A program made the translations under genes and the position numbers. Positions 9,654 to 18,939 of a stretch of 64,000 nt of DNA are shown here, piece by piece. The notes under the pieces are model-generated. The model was given only the letters and a program-made list of their open reading frames with translations. It made no database searches and was not told where the DNA came from. The DNA is from an uncultured Pseudomonadales bacterium. Lineage in GTDB: Bacteria > Pseudomonadota > Gammaproteobacteria > Pseudomonadales > Cellvibrionaceae. Position 1 is the stretch's first letter; each line of letters starts with the position of its first letter. The stretch is taken from positions 1,054,001 through 1,118,000 of the forward strand of contig CANLDL010000001.1 in the NCBI GenBank assembly GCA_947489425.1, written 5' to 3'.

Positions 9654-10226
9654 TTAGAGCAACCCATCATTTCCAAAAGCCATGAGTAGCCTCGCAGACC
9701 TAATATTAAGAAATCTTCCTCCGCTACTTCTTGTATTTATACGCTTTTGCGGAGAAGCGAAAAAACTCCCTCTAATAGCAGAAGAACATGATCTTTCGCC
9801 ACGATATTTAGGTTTGTCATAGGCACAAAGATTCATACTAATTGCGGAGTCTTGTCTCTTTTTAAAAGCTTTGAAATAATAAAGAAGACCTTGTCGTGTA
9901 TTATCTCTTATATTCAAAGCTGCGGCATATTCTTCCGGCTTACTCCTACGAGGAAACGGAAACAAAGCTATACCAGGAAAAGCGTCGCCTTGTAAAGTAC
10001 CGCCCCAATACCAACAAGACACATTATTGGGACTTCTACCATCACCATACCGATACATTTGAATCGCAACACCTGAAGCTGAATTCTGAAACTTTTTTGG
10101 AGTGCTGCAGATCGAAGAATGCCCTATATACCTCATTGCTGCACTCGCATGCTGAACTTGCGAAAGCCCTATAAAAAAGAGAATTGATACGCCCAAAAAG
10201 CGTCTAAAATTCTTTGAATTAAACAT
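9654..10226 (-). CDS. small secreted protein of unknown function
   Basis: A 190-aa protein with a signal peptide (residues ~1-29, ending AQ/HASA-like before AMRYIGHS). The mature part contains about five cysteines (ICSTP, SCWYWGG, NLCAYD, RSCSS) that could form disulfides in the periplasm or outside the cell. The C-terminus is basic. I do not recognise a family. It is the first gene of a loose minus-strand group with the two helical-repeat proteins. Confidence 0.5.
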   Translation of the reverse strand: MFNSKNFRRFLGVSILFFIGLSQVQHASAAMRYIGHSSICSTPKKFQNSASGVAIQMYRYGDGRSPNNVSCWYWGGTLQGDAFPGIALFPFPRRSKPEEYAAALNIRDNTRQGLLYYFKAFKKRQDSAISMNLCAYDKPKYRGERSCSSAIRGSFFASPQKRINTRSSGGRFLNIRSARLLMAFGNDGLL

Positions 10227-10682
10227 ATTTGTCCCCTGTGAAGAATTATTATTAAAATTTACATCACTATTAATAAATACATAGCAAGGTAAAGTAACAT
10301 CCTAAATTAAAACGCTTTATTCAATCAATTAACAATAAGCAAAGTGTCGTGTTATGAACAGCCATTGTCCCAAAGTAATATTTTTTATATTGAAAATATA
10401 TTATTAACTCATAAAATGAGACTGGGATTTTTATTTAAACTAGCCATTAATATAAAACTAATTAAACGAATGCATGGAGTTACAACGTTATTTTTAATGC
10501 TCACAAATAGTTAAGCATTTGTATTTCATTCGAAGAGCATTTATACATTTTTACCCTTACCTGGGGTGCCTACTATTGATACCTTACATAAGTGTCATGG
10601 ATAGCAGACATACCGATAGACTGCCAGTAACAATCTTCGCGCATATAGGGCAAGTAAATAAATTTGCTCCTGCAATTTACCC
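10227..10682. other. gene-free AT-rich stretch
   Basis: A 456-bp gap with the promoter of the minus-strand secreted-protein gene presumably at its left end. Short open frames here have no ribosome site and no recognisable product. Nothing else stands out except the hairpin at its right border (10684-10705). Confidence 0.3.
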
Positions 10683-12659
10683 TTACCCTACATCCATGTA
10701 GGGTAGCGGGCAGTCGATGGCCTGTGCTATACAGCTAACCAGTTCAAGTTCGTCCCTATTGATCATGCCATCGTGCTGGATCACCTTAACACAAGCTTTT
10801 AGCAGTTTTGGTTTTTGCAACGGTTTTAAGTAACGCACTTGGTCAAGTGACTCTGTCATTGCTTGAATAGTTAATTCTTTTGGCGAATACCAACGTAATT
10901 TAAAATCTAGCTCGCTTGTAGTAACGAGATCAAATATATTTTTAGCCATAGGTACATCGTAATTATTCTCGATGATATTTATATTAAGCAGTGCAGATAG
11001 TAACCTCCCCACTGCAGGCTTACGCTGCCTAATAGACAAACGGTGTAACTGACTCACTTTTCTAGGCCGGCAATGATGATCAACCAAGTTATAAAGCGCC
11101 CATTCGCGCAACTCTATTTTTTTATCCATTTTAATTAACCGCAATAACTGCGCTTTAAACTCTTTATATTGGCTATCGCTTAACACTTTTAAAATAGGTA
11201 ATGCGAGATCTAACAACAACAGTGGTTGCTTTGCTTTTAATAAACCTAGCTGCTTGTAAATAAAACAAGTTTGTTTGGCCAGCTCTGGGGATTGATGCTT
11301 TTTAATATCAGCCCACTGATGTTGCCTAACCATCTTATTGTTAGCATCCATTAATATTGCAAAAACCAATGCTCGTGCAGTATAAGGTTCGTGGATACTT
11401 TCACAAATCGCTTCGAAATCGGTTTTTAAATGCGTAAGCTCTCTACTTGCTAATGCAATGGTTTGATCTGTGGGTTCACCAACATTGTCTACTGCTTCAA
11501 TTATTTTTTTTGCATCGACTTTTTGGCTGGCTGGCTGCTCATCGGTTAAAGCCATAGCCCCTGCCAGACCGGTAGCTGTAGCACCTAGGGGCTTGTCTTC
11601 ACTATCATCTAACGGCGATACTACATGTGCTTTTTTGTAACGGCCATTCCATTGTGGGTCGATACGTTTAATGCGCTGCTGTAACGGTGGGTGAGTTGCC
11701 ATTAATTTATTAAAGAAATTAAAGTGCAAACCCTGAGAAAATAACATATGGCTAATTTCGCTCGACTTTTTATGGTTAAAATTTTGTGCGCCTTTACTAT
11801 ATCCTCCAATCTTTTGTAGAGCACCACTAATACCCTCTTGGCTTCGGGTAAATTGCACTGCCGATGCATCAGCTAAAAATTCCCGCTGACGCGAGATGGC
11901 TGCCTTTATAACATTACCAAAAAATACACCTAAATAACCCAACACTAATAAAGCCAATCCAATGCTCAAAGCTGTACCGCGGTCACGACTCGAACGCCCT
12001 GTTGAATGCATTAATAATTCACCTGTATTAGCGATAATAACAATACCGTAAATCATACCAATGAGGCGTAAATTAAGGCGCATATCGCCATTTAATATAT
12101 GACTAAACTCGTGGGCAATAACCCCTTGTAACTCTTCGCGACTTAAGTTTTTGATAGCACCACGGGTAACACCAATGACGGCATCGGCAGATTGAAACCC
12201 CGCGGCAAATGCATTAATACCTGACTCTTCGATAATATAAACACTCGGGACTGATGTGCCCGATGCAATCGCCATTTCCTCAACGACATTGAGTAGTTTT
12301 TTCTCATTGGCATCGCGCTGATGAACATTAATTAAACGACCACCCAATTGCTCAGCAATGACTTTACCTCCAGCACTTAATTGCATCATACGAAAAAGTG
12401 AAGCAATCAATACAACCGACAATACACATAATGCAATGGCACCTAAATATTGCCAATCAAATACCTGTGAAGAGATAGACCAAATCGATTGACCGGTTTC
12501 ATAGCTTTCAAAACGTGCATTGTGTAGCCCCAATACATAGCTAATACCTGCAACTAAATAAGCAGTCAGGAGTATTAAACCTAATAGTGCGAGCGCAAAT
12601 AAAAAAAGTAAACGTTTGGTTTGTTTACGCGCCAGATCTTGATGCTCATAAAAATTCAT
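10683..12659 (-). CDS. M48-family membrane zinc metalloprotease with long C-terminal extension
   Basis: A 658-aa HtpX/Ste24-like protease. Two TM helices near the N-terminus (residues ~17-40 and ~70-88) precede the zinc site HEFSH (183-187); the glutamate ligand lies further on in EFLADASA. Beyond ~residue 350 the protein continues for 300 residues not found in plain HtpX; its last part (HDGMINRDELELVSCIAQAI) looks TerB/tellurite-resistance-like. The gene ends a minus-strand operon with LemA and a DUF3592-type protein; LemA and M48 proteases are frequent partners in envelope stress and membrane protein quality control. Function of the tail is unknown. Confidence 0.85.
   Translation of the reverse strand: MNFYEHQDLARKQTKRLLFLFALALLGLILLTAYLVAGISYVLGLHNARFESYETGQSIWSISSQVFDWQYLGAIALCVLSVVLIASLFRMMQLSAGGKVIAEQLGGRLINVHQRDANEKKLLNVVEEMAIASGTSVPSVYIIEESGINAFAAGFQSADAVIGVTRGAIKNLSREELQGVIAHEFSHILNGDMRLNLRLIGMIYGIVIIANTGELLMHSTGRSSRDRGTALSIGLALLVLGYLGVFFGNVIKAAISRQREFLADASAVQFTRSQEGISGALQKIGGYSKGAQNFNHKKSSEISHMLFSQGLHFNFFNKLMATHPPLQQRIKRIDPQWNGRYKKAHVVSPLDDSEDKPLGATATGLAGAMALTDEQPASQKVDAKKIIEAVDNVGEPTDQTIALASRELTHLKTDFEAICESIHEPYTARALVFAILMDANNKMVRQHQWADIKKHQSPELAKQTCFIYKQLGLLKAKQPLLLLDLALPILKVLSDSQYKEFKAQLLRLIKMDKKIELREWALYNLVDHHCRPRKVSQLHRLSIRQRKPAVGRLLSALLNINIIENNYDVPMAKNIFDLVTTSELDFKLRWYSPKELTIQAMTESLDQVRYLKPLQKPKLLKACVKVIQHDGMINRDELELVSCIAQAIDCPLPYMDVG
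10684..10705. repeat. 10-bp perfect inverted repeat at the 3' end of the M48 gene
   Basis: TACCCTACAT / ATGTAGGGTA with a two-base spacer overlaps the stop region of the M48 protease gene. It lacks a T-tract on the minus strand, so it is not a clear intrinsic terminator; it could be a 3'-end mRNA hairpin. Confidence 0.5.
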
Positions 12660-12721
12660 AGTAGCTTATCAACTTTTTAGTGAACGCGAATGTGAATAAT
12701 TTTTTAAGTAGATAGTTATTA

Positions 12722-13144
12722 TTAAAAGATTTCCTGTAATAAAGAGTACGAAATTACCAAACCATTGATTAGCATCAGCAACCCTGCAAAGGGAGTAAAG
12801 TAATAAGCAAAGGTACGAAAGCGAGACTCTACAAAAGAGTCCTGCGGGTTTGCAGGATCTAGCTTAATACGCACATAGCTATGGATAATGGGCTTATCAC
12901 CTGACGAGGCTGTCGACGATATATTGGTATAGGTTTTATTTAAATAGCTATATCTAAAAACAGGGGCATAGAGCTCGACGCCCTCGTCAGTCGTGATCTC
13001 GATATCGACGACCTCGGCTTCAACCTCGACGACTACTTTTTTAAGTCGCACATACTCTTTAAAATCATTAATACCCACATAAAATGCGAAGCCGCCAATA
13101 AAGGGAATAATAAACATAATAAATCGAAGCGATTCAGTATCCAC
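12722..13144 (-). CDS. DUF3592-type membrane protein
   Basis: A 140-aa protein with TM helices at residues ~8-25 and ~112-135 and a small beta-rich domain between them containing VEAEVVDIEI and a YAPVFRYSY strand, the pattern of DUF3592 proteins. It sits 23 bp after lemA and 62 bp before the M48 gene on the same strand. Role unknown; probably an accessory of the LemA/M48 operon. Confidence 0.7.
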   Translation of the reverse strand: MDTESLRFIMFIIPFIGGFAFYVGINDFKEYVRLKKVVVEVEAEVVDIEITTDEGVELYAPVFRYSYLNKTYTNISSTASSGDKPIIHSYVRIKLDPANPQDSFVESRFRTFAYYFTPFAGLLMLINGLVISYSLLQEIF

Positions 13145-13167
13145 TGCCGGCTCGCCTTAGTCGTTCA

Positions 13168-13764
13168 TTAAAAACTTACTTTAGGTGCCGCTTGAATTGC
13201 TTCACTGTCGGCAAATTCTAAAAGAGTAGCATCCTGTGGATGACCAAACATACTAGCAAAAATAACAGGAGGAAAGCTTTGACGATATTCATTATAAAGT
13301 GTTACGCCATCATTAAATGCTTGTCGCGCAAAAGCCACTTTATTTTCCGTAGAGGTTAATTCCTCGGATACTTGCATCATATTTTGGTTAGCTTTTAAAT
13401 CAGGATAGGCTTCGACAACTACATTTAATTTGCCCATTGCCGAGTTCAGCATACCTTCGGCCTTACCAAGCAAATCCATCGCAGAGCTATCTGATGGATT
13501 ACTTGCCGCTTTATCTAAATCATTAGCAGCTTGATTACGTGCAGCAATCACAGCCTCTAGCGTGCTACTTTCATGCTTTAAATAAGCTTTAGCCGTCTCA
13601 ACTAAATTAGGAATCAAATCATAGCGACGCTTTAATTGCACCTCTATTTGCGCAAAACCATTTTGGTAGCGATTTTTTAAACTGACTAAGCGATTATAAA
13701 TACTGACAATATATAAAAATAATACGACTAAGATGACAAGAATAACGATCGTAGTGGTAGACAT
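13168..13764 (-). CDS. lemA: LemA family protein
   Basis: A 198-aa protein with an N-terminal TM anchor (residues ~5-22) followed by the conserved LemA segment YNRLVSLKNRYQNGFAQIEV and RRYDLIPNLVETAKAY, then long antiparallel helices. Length and motifs match LemA, a membrane protein of uncertain molecular role with a soluble four-helix bundle. It is the first gene of an operon running into DUF3592 and M48 protease genes. The assignment is firm even though function is not. Confidence 0.93.
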   Translation of the reverse strand: MSTTTIVILVILVVLFLYIVSIYNRLVSLKNRYQNGFAQIEVQLKRRYDLIPNLVETAKAYLKHESSTLEAVIAARNQAANDLDKAASNPSDSSAMDLLGKAEGMLNSAMGKLNVVVEAYPDLKANQNMMQVSEELTSTENKVAFARQAFNDGVTLYNEYRQSFPPVIFASMFGHPQDATLLEFADSEAIQAAPKVSF

Positions 13765-13939
13765 GTTAGCCTCATTTATTATTATTAAATTCTATAGAGT
13801 CGATAATACCAGAAGTTGCTGCAGAACTCTCTCTAATGTTTATTATACAATTTTACTGATGATAGTTTTACTACATTAGCAAAAAATATGCATCTAGATT
13901 AAAAATAACTATAAGATAAACAAGACAAATAGCGAATTG

Positions 13940-15034
13940 TTATTTTAGTAAGTTGCCTTTATTTCCATTACCTATAGTCCCAGTCGCCTCTGCTGTCTCT
14001 TTAAGCATTTCATCCTTAGCCATTAGCTCTTTATCTGCCATTATTGCACCTTCTTTTTGCATCATGGCCTCTTTCTTCGTAAGCTCTTCCTTTTTCATCA
14101 TAGCTTCTTTTTTCATAAGCTCTTCCTTAGATGTATTACTTTGCTCATTCGCGACAAACTGTGGAGGCTCTTTACTGAGCCTAACAGTGACTCTCCGGTT
14201 TTTCGCTTTACCTTTTTTTGTTCGATTAGACTTTACCGGATAGCGCTCTCCATGCCAACGCACAATAATACTATCGGCGGGTATACCCTCTTCTACAAGA
14301 TAGTCAAATACACGTTCGGCTCGGCGCTGTGACTTTAATAAGTTTTCACCACGTATACCTTCGCTATCGGTATGGCCATCTAAATAAATGGCCTTTACAT
14401 TCGCATCTTCTTTAAGATAGCTAACAATAGTATCTAAGCGTCGCTTAACGGACTTTTTAAGATCTTCTTCTTCGTTATCGTAAAGTAAGGTAGAACGTTC
14501 TATTTGGCCATAATTAACAGCCAGTAAGCTCCCCTGGCAACGTAAATACTCTTGGTAACTTTCTCTAAAACCAATACTAGAGACAGTTACTTTAATCGGC
14601 TGATTGCCTCCATAAAGTGCTTGGCGCTGAAAATCCAATAATAAGCCACGCTCCAGTTCAGCCAACATGCGTTCAGATAACTTACGCCCAATAGTGATAG
14701 GTTGTTGGCTCTCTTTCACATTCACCGTCGCCAGCTGATTAGCTGAGCTCTGAGATGACCATGGTGGGGGACGCACAATTAGTGCTGCCCTGCCAGTCTT
14801 CATACGCGCCATACTCGATTTTAACTGAAACTGTGTAGCCCTCCCTGCTTCACGTTCAAATACGGCATCACCAAAACCGTCGATGGGATGGGATAATCGA
14901 CACATAAATTTAGAGCTATCCACCTGCCAAGCAACCTCATCAGTGCGCGTCGCATAGCTAATAGCAGCAAAGGCATCGCTAGCCAGTAGCAAGGCAATAC
15001 AACCTATTAGTATGTTCAGTAATGGTGCTTTCAC
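13940..15034 (-). CDS. MotY-like OmpA-family flagellar/peptidoglycan-binding protein with repetitive tail
   Basis: A 364-aa exported protein. After a signal peptide (~1-23) the N-terminal domain holds the MotY-type signature CRLSHPIDGFGDAVFE and a later VRPPPW motif. An OmpA_C peptidoglycan-binding domain follows (~180-290; DGHTDSEGIRGENLLKSQRR and NRRVTVRL). MotY forms the T-ring that anchors sodium-driven flagellar stators to the wall. The divergent rnt gene supports this, because motY and rnt are neighbours in Pseudomonas. Unusual is a 69-residue C-terminal tail from ~296 rich in Lys, Glu and Met with a 12-residue repeat (KKEELMKKEAMM then KKEELTKKEAMM). A general OmpA protein remains possible. 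Confidence 0.8.
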   Translation of the reverse strand: MKAPLLNILIGCIALLLASDAFAAISYATRTDEVAWQVDSSKFMCRLSHPIDGFGDAVFEREAGRATQFQLKSSMARMKTGRAALIVRPPPWSSQSSANQLATVNVKESQQPITIGRKLSERMLAELERGLLLDFQRQALYGGNQPIKVTVSSIGFRESYQEYLRCQGSLLAVNYGQIERSTLLYDNEEEDLKKSVKRRLDTIVSYLKEDANVKAIYLDGHTDSEGIRGENLLKSQRRAERVFDYLVEEGIPADSIIVRWHGERYPVKSNRTKKGKAKNRRVTVRLSKEPPQFVANEQSNTSKEELMKKEAMMKKEELTKKEAMMQKEGAIMADKELMAKDEMLKETAEATGTIGNGNKGNLLK

Positions 15035-15266
15035 AACAAATGCTTAGCTCTTAATCGATTCTAGTAAGAACGCTATCGGCCAATACTGAGTTTTCTTAAC
15101 CATCGCCTGTGATTTTTTTAATTAATCAATGACTATGCTTCAAAATAACTGCGCTATAGGCACTTTTTCTGTAGGATGCACTCTGACGAATAACCGCAAA
15201 AAACATGCTGTAAAACAGCAGATGATAGATAGCAAATGCTGTATTTATGACTATTAAGGAGAAAGT

Positions 15267-15908
15267 GTGACCAACTTTGGATCAATGACATTGCTCGCTG
15301 ACCGCTTTAGAGGTTTTTTACCCGTCGTTATCGATGTTGAGACGGGTGGTTTCAATGCCCAAACTGATGCGCTTTTAGAAGTTGCTGCGGTGACATTAAG
15401 TATGGATGGTTATGGCTTACTGGAAATAGATGAGGTTTACAGCTATCAAGTCGAGCCATTTGCCAATGCCAATATAGAAGAGTCGGCAATTGAGTTTACA
15501 GGTATTGATGTCGAGAGCGGCAACCGTGAAACTCAATCAGAAAATAGTATGCTAAAGGATTTATTTCAGCATATTCGAGGCTCGGTTAAGGCCCATGATT
15601 GTACCAGGGCAGTAATGGTGGCACATAATGCACACTTTGATTTAGGTTTTATGAATGCAGCATCTAACCGCTGCAATATAAAGCGCAATCCATTTCACCC
15701 TTTCTCCTGTATGGATACCGCAACACTGGCAGGCCTTGCCTACGGGCAAACAGTATTAGCAAAAGCATGTAAAACAGCTGGAATTGAGTTTAGTAATGCC
15801 AAAGCACATTCCGCCGCATATGATGCCGAGAAAACAGCTGAGTTATTTTGCATGATTGTTAATAAGTGGCAGACACTCGGTGGCTGGCCTTTAAATAATC
15901 ATAATTAA
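15267..15908 (+). CDS. rnt: ribonuclease T
   Basis: A 213-aa DEDDh 3'-5' exonuclease. Exo I is VIDVETGGF (Asp23, Glu25), Exo II is in MVAHNAHFDLGFM, and Exo III is HSAAYDAEKTAELF with the catalytic histidine and aspartate. RNase T trims 3' ends of tRNA, 5S and 23S rRNA. Length agrees with E. coli Rnt (215 aa). GTG at 15267 is the start, set by AAGGAG at 15256-15261. It is transcribed divergently from the motY-like gene and ends at a terminator. Confidence 0.95.
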   Translation: MTNFGSMTLLADRFRGFLPVVIDVETGGFNAQTDALLEVAAVTLSMDGYGLLEIDEVYSYQVEPFANANIEESAIEFTGIDVESGNRETQSENSMLKDLFQHIRGSVKAHDCTRAVMVAHNAHFDLGFMNAASNRCNIKRNPFHPFSCMDTATLAGLAYGQTVLAKACKTAGIEFSNAKAHSAAYDAEKTAELFCMIVNKWQTLGGWPLNNHN

Positions 15909-15921
15909 ATATACTACTCGT

Positions 15922-15948
15922 AAAAAAACCCGCACTCGGCGGGTTTTT
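15922..15948. terminator. intrinsic terminator between convergent rnt and mscS
   Basis: Stem CCCGC / GCGGG with an ACTCG loop (15929-15943), flanked by seven A on the left and five T on the right, so it can stop transcription from both convergent genes. Confidence 0.88.
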
Positions 15949-15976
15949 ACATAATTATTTAAGACAAAGCCATTAA

Positions 15977-16804
15977 TTAATCTTTGCTGACATTTAAATC
16001 CATTGTTGGGTAAGGTATGCCAATGCCCGCTTCATCAAATCGGTTTTTAATACGTTCATGAAAATCAAAATGAACGCCCCAATAATCGGCACTATTTACC
16101 CAAGGTCTAAACACTAGGTTAATCGACGAATCTGCCAGCTCTAAAACACCAATCGTTACGTCTTTGTCTTTTAATATACGATCATCGGCGTCGGCAATTT
16201 CTTTCAATATAGTTTTAACCTGATCAAGATTAGCGTCATAAGCAACACCAACAACCATATCGACACGGCGTGTTGCCTGCGTTGAATAGTTAATAATATT
16301 AGAGCCCATTACAGAGGCATTAGCGATAATAATTGTTTTATTATCACCGGTTGTTAACGTGGTCGCAAAAATAGCAATTTCTTGAATTACACCCACAACA
16401 CCGGCAACTTCAACAAAATCACCCACCTTAACGGGGCGAAATAAAATAAGTAAAACCCCTGCAGCAAAGTTAGCAAGCGAACCTTGCAATGCCAAACCAA
16501 CAGCCAAACCAGCAGCACCGATGATAGCCACAAATGACGCTGTTTGAATACCCAATTGCCCAAGTACAGCAATAAGAATAACCACCATGGCAATGTAGTA
16601 CAAAATATTTTGTACAAACTTGCTAACAGTTACATCGACATTACTGGCGGTCATACGTGCACCAATAAAACCAGTGACCTTTTTAGCTACCCATTTACCA
16701 ATAATAAAAATGGCTAATGCGACAACAATTTTAACCCCATAGGCGGCAATAAATGTGACGATTTGCCCCACATTCTCTTCATTTAATAATGATTCGATAT
16801 TCAT
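15977..16804 (-). CDS. mscS: MscS-family small-conductance mechanosensitive channel
   Basis: A 275-aa protein with three TM helices (about residues 17-40, 62-84 and 88-120). The third has the Ala/Gly-packed pore helix (GAAGLAVGLALQGSLANFAAG) of MscS, followed by the beta domain opening with RPVKVGDFVEV. Length is close to E. coli MscS (286 aa). It opens under membrane tension and releases solutes in hypo-osmotic shock. The gene is convergent with rnt and monocistronic. Confidence 0.95.
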   Translation of the reverse strand: MNIESLLNEENVGQIVTFIAAYGVKIVVALAIFIIGKWVAKKVTGFIGARMTASNVDVTVSKFVQNILYYIAMVVILIAVLGQLGIQTASFVAIIGAAGLAVGLALQGSLANFAAGVLLILFRPVKVGDFVEVAGVVGVIQEIAIFATTLTTGDNKTIIIANASVMGSNIINYSTQATRRVDMVVGVAYDANLDQVKTILKEIADADDRILKDKDVTIGVLELADSSINLVFRPWVNSADYWGVHFDFHERIKNRFDEAGIGIPYPTMDLNVSKD

Positions 16805-17000
16805 AGCGATCCTTTCTCCTAACAGTAATGGCTACCTTTAGTTTATAAAAGGTATATGACGTTTATACAAACTATCTTGAAATGTAATACTTTTAATATA
16901 TAAATATTGTATTGAGCCGCGTCTGCTAACTATGGCTATAAAGCACTGACTTATTATTATTTTAAAAGTAAAAACAGTCCTTACTGGCTATAATTATTAC

Positions 17001-17567
17001 CTACAAACGCTTTTCTTTGACTGAACGAATAACAGCAACCGAGCGACGGTTTCTCGCTTTATTTCTTATGGAGTTATTAGGCACTAATGGCTTACTTTCA
17101 CCAAAACCAATAGCGGTTAATCGGACAGCATCGATATTGTATTTGACTACAAGCAATTCGGCAATTGCTTGTGCACGACGTTGTGACAAACCTCTGTTAT
17201 GGGCTTCACTACCATCGCTATCGGTATGCCCTTCAATAGTTGCACGTGTTAGTGGGTTATTTTTTAAAAACCTGGCAACTTTTGCAATTTCTGAAAAATA
17301 CGTTGGTTGAATAACACTAGAGTCGACATCGAAATTAACATTGATCCTGATGGTTTTAAAATCTTTAATTAATAAAAAGCAGCCTCTTTCGTCTACCTTG
17401 GTATTGGGCGGTGTTTTATAGCATTCATCAATAGTATCGTCGACACCATCACCGTCACTATCAATAAATAATAGCTGTTTAACAATACCATTAGCTTCGG
17501 GGCTTGTTTGTGCAAATGCCGTCGATGAACACATCAACAACAGTAAATAAAAAAAGTAGCTCTGCAT
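17001..17567 (-). CDS. OmpA-family protein with a thrombospondin type 3 calcium-binding repeat
   Basis: A 188-aa secreted protein. The signal peptide covers ~1-19 (ends AFAQ). Residues ~34-47 are a calcium-loop repeat DSDGDGVDDTIDEC, and ~70-185 form an OmpA_C peptidoglycan-binding domain (EGHTDSDGSEAHNRGLSQRR, later NRRSVAVI). It probably sits in the outer-membrane/periplasm compartment bound to the wall. It lies 12 bp after the amidase gene on the same strand. Confidence 0.85.
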   Translation of the reverse strand: MQSYFFYLLLLMCSSTAFAQTSPEANGIVKQLLFIDSDGDGVDDTIDECYKTPPNTKVDERGCFLLIKDFKTIRINVNFDVDSSVIQPTYFSEIAKVARFLKNNPLTRATIEGHTDSDGSEAHNRGLSQRRAQAIAELLVVKYNIDAVRLTAIGFGESKPLVPNNSIRNKARNRRSVAVIRSVKEKRL

Positions 17568-17579
17568 GGGGTAATACCG

Positions 17580-18404
17580 TTATAAATTATCAATATTAAA
17601 ATCATCTGCATCTTGCCATGCAGGAAAACGTTCTCGATAGTCACAAAGCTCGGCTAAATTAAGCTCAAGCGTTTCCATCCATTCACCGGCTTTATCCACT
17701 AATGACTGCCCAAGATAATCAATGACGAGGGAGTCACCTGTATACTCTAACCCTTTACCATCTGTGCCAACACGATTAACACCGACAACATACGCTTGAT
17801 TTTCGATAGCCCGAGCGATAAGTAAACTACGCCAATGATGCGCTCTAGCCGAAGGCCAATTGGCAACGCAAAGCATCAGATCATAATCGCCTTTATTGCG
17901 ACAAAATACTGGAAAGCGTAGATCATAACAAACGGTCAATAAAATGCGCCAACCTTTGTAACTAATAACACAACGCTCACTACCCGCTTGATAACGCTTA
18001 TGCTCATCGGCCATTTGAAACAAATGGGTTTTGTCATAATGCATCACATCACCCGTAGGCGTAGCAAATAGCATGCGATTAACAAAATGCGGCTTAGTAC
18101 TATCAGTAGATACGCTTGGGTCAGAAAGATCACAAGCCACACTGCCGGTAATGGCTGCACCTACCAAACGAGATTGCTCCTTAAGCCAAGCAACCGTACC
18201 ATTTTGGTCATGCATTTGTTCAGGCTCTATCGTAAAACCCGAGGTAAACATCTCGGGTAATACAATCAGGTCTGTTTTACCCTTAAGCGCCTCAAATTTT
18301 TGCTCTAAAGCACGCCTATTTGCCATGGGATCAAGCCAGTACAAATCAGTTTGTACTGGCGTCACTCTGAGGTTTTTTTGAGGATATGCCTTTGGTGTAT
18401 CCAA
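17580..18404 (-). CDS. carbon-nitrogen hydrolase (omega-amidase, YafV/Nit2-like)
   Basis: A 274-aa nitrilase-superfamily enzyme with the full Glu-Lys-Cys triad: Glu51 in LPEMFTSGF, Lys125 in HYDKTHLF, and Cys159 in LLTVCYDLRFPVF. The pattern is that of YafV-type omega-amidases, which hydrolyse alpha-ketoglutaramate or alpha-ketosuccinamate (metabolite repair after glutamine transamination). It follows grxD by 21 bp on the same strand and precedes the OmpA-family gene by 12 bp, suggesting one transcript. Confidence 0.88.
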   Translation of the reverse strand: MDTPKAYPQKNLRVTPVQTDLYWLDPMANRRALEQKFEALKGKTDLIVLPEMFTSGFTIEPEQMHDQNGTVAWLKEQSRLVGAAITGSVACDLSDPSVSTDSTKPHFVNRMLFATPTGDVMHYDKTHLFQMADEHKRYQAGSERCVISYKGWRILLTVCYDLRFPVFCRNKGDYDLMLCVANWPSARAHHWRSLLIARAIENQAYVVGVNRVGTDGKGLEYTGDSLVIDYLGQSLVDKAGEWMETLELNLAELCDYRERFPAWQDADDFNIDNL

Positions 18405-18425
18405 TTTGATACCTTCGATTCAGCC

Positions 18426-18749
18426 TTAAGCCTCGTCTGGTACAGCGCTATCAATAACAGTCTTCAGCTCGCCAGCTTCGTGCATTTCGGCAATAATGTC
18501 ACAGCCACCAATTAGCTCACCATTTACCCACAATTGTGGGAAGGTTGGCCACTCGGCGTATTTGGGCAAATTGGTACGAATTTCTGGGTTAGTAAGAATA
18601 TCAACAAAAGCAAAGCGCTTACCACACTCCATAATTGCCTGAGATGCACGCATAGAAAAGCCGCACTGCGGAGCATTGGGAGAGCCTTTCATGTAAAGAA
18701 TAACGGCGTTATCTGCGATTTGTTGCTTGATTGTATCCATGATATCCAT
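18426..18749 (-). CDS. grxD: monothiol glutaredoxin 4
   Basis: A 107-aa Grx4/Grx5-type glutaredoxin with the monothiol active site CGFS at residues 29-32 and the later WPTFPQLWVNGELIGGCDI segment that binds glutathione. Such proteins carry and deliver [2Fe-2S] clusters, often with BolA. Length equals the usual ~105-115. Two in-frame ATGs nine bases apart are possible starts. It leads the minus-strand set grxD / amidase / OmpA-family. Confidence 0.96.
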   Translation of the reverse strand: MDIMDTIKQQIADNAVILYMKGSPNAPQCGFSMRASQAIMECGKRFAFVDILTNPEIRTNLPKYAEWPTFPQLWVNGELIGGCDIIAEMHEAGELKTVIDSAVPDEA

Positions 18750-18807
18750 GGTGTGTAAAACCCTCTAGTCTGTAGTCAATATAAATATACGTTTGGTATA
18801 CGTGGAA

Positions 18808-18825
18808 GCGCGCAATATTGCGCGC
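18808..18825. promoter_or_regulatory. 18-bp perfect palindrome between grxD and argD
   Basis: The sequence GCGCGCAATATTGCGCGC is its own reverse complement. It sits 59 bp upstream of grxD and far upstream of argD, in a position suitable for an operator of a dimeric regulator. No known regulator is recognised. Confidence 0.5.
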
Positions 18826-18939
18826 AGAATTGGCGCCATTCTAACCGATTAGGCCATCGCCTGCATGGGTTTTGCAGTCATTAAGGTCACTTACGCCAAC
18901 ACAATTGCCAAAGTGGCTCGGTTAAACCATAATAAGCAC

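Noticed and set aside
10519..10701. A 60-aa plus-strand frame
   Set aside because: It runs into the 3' end of the M48 gene and has no start signal; likely chance.
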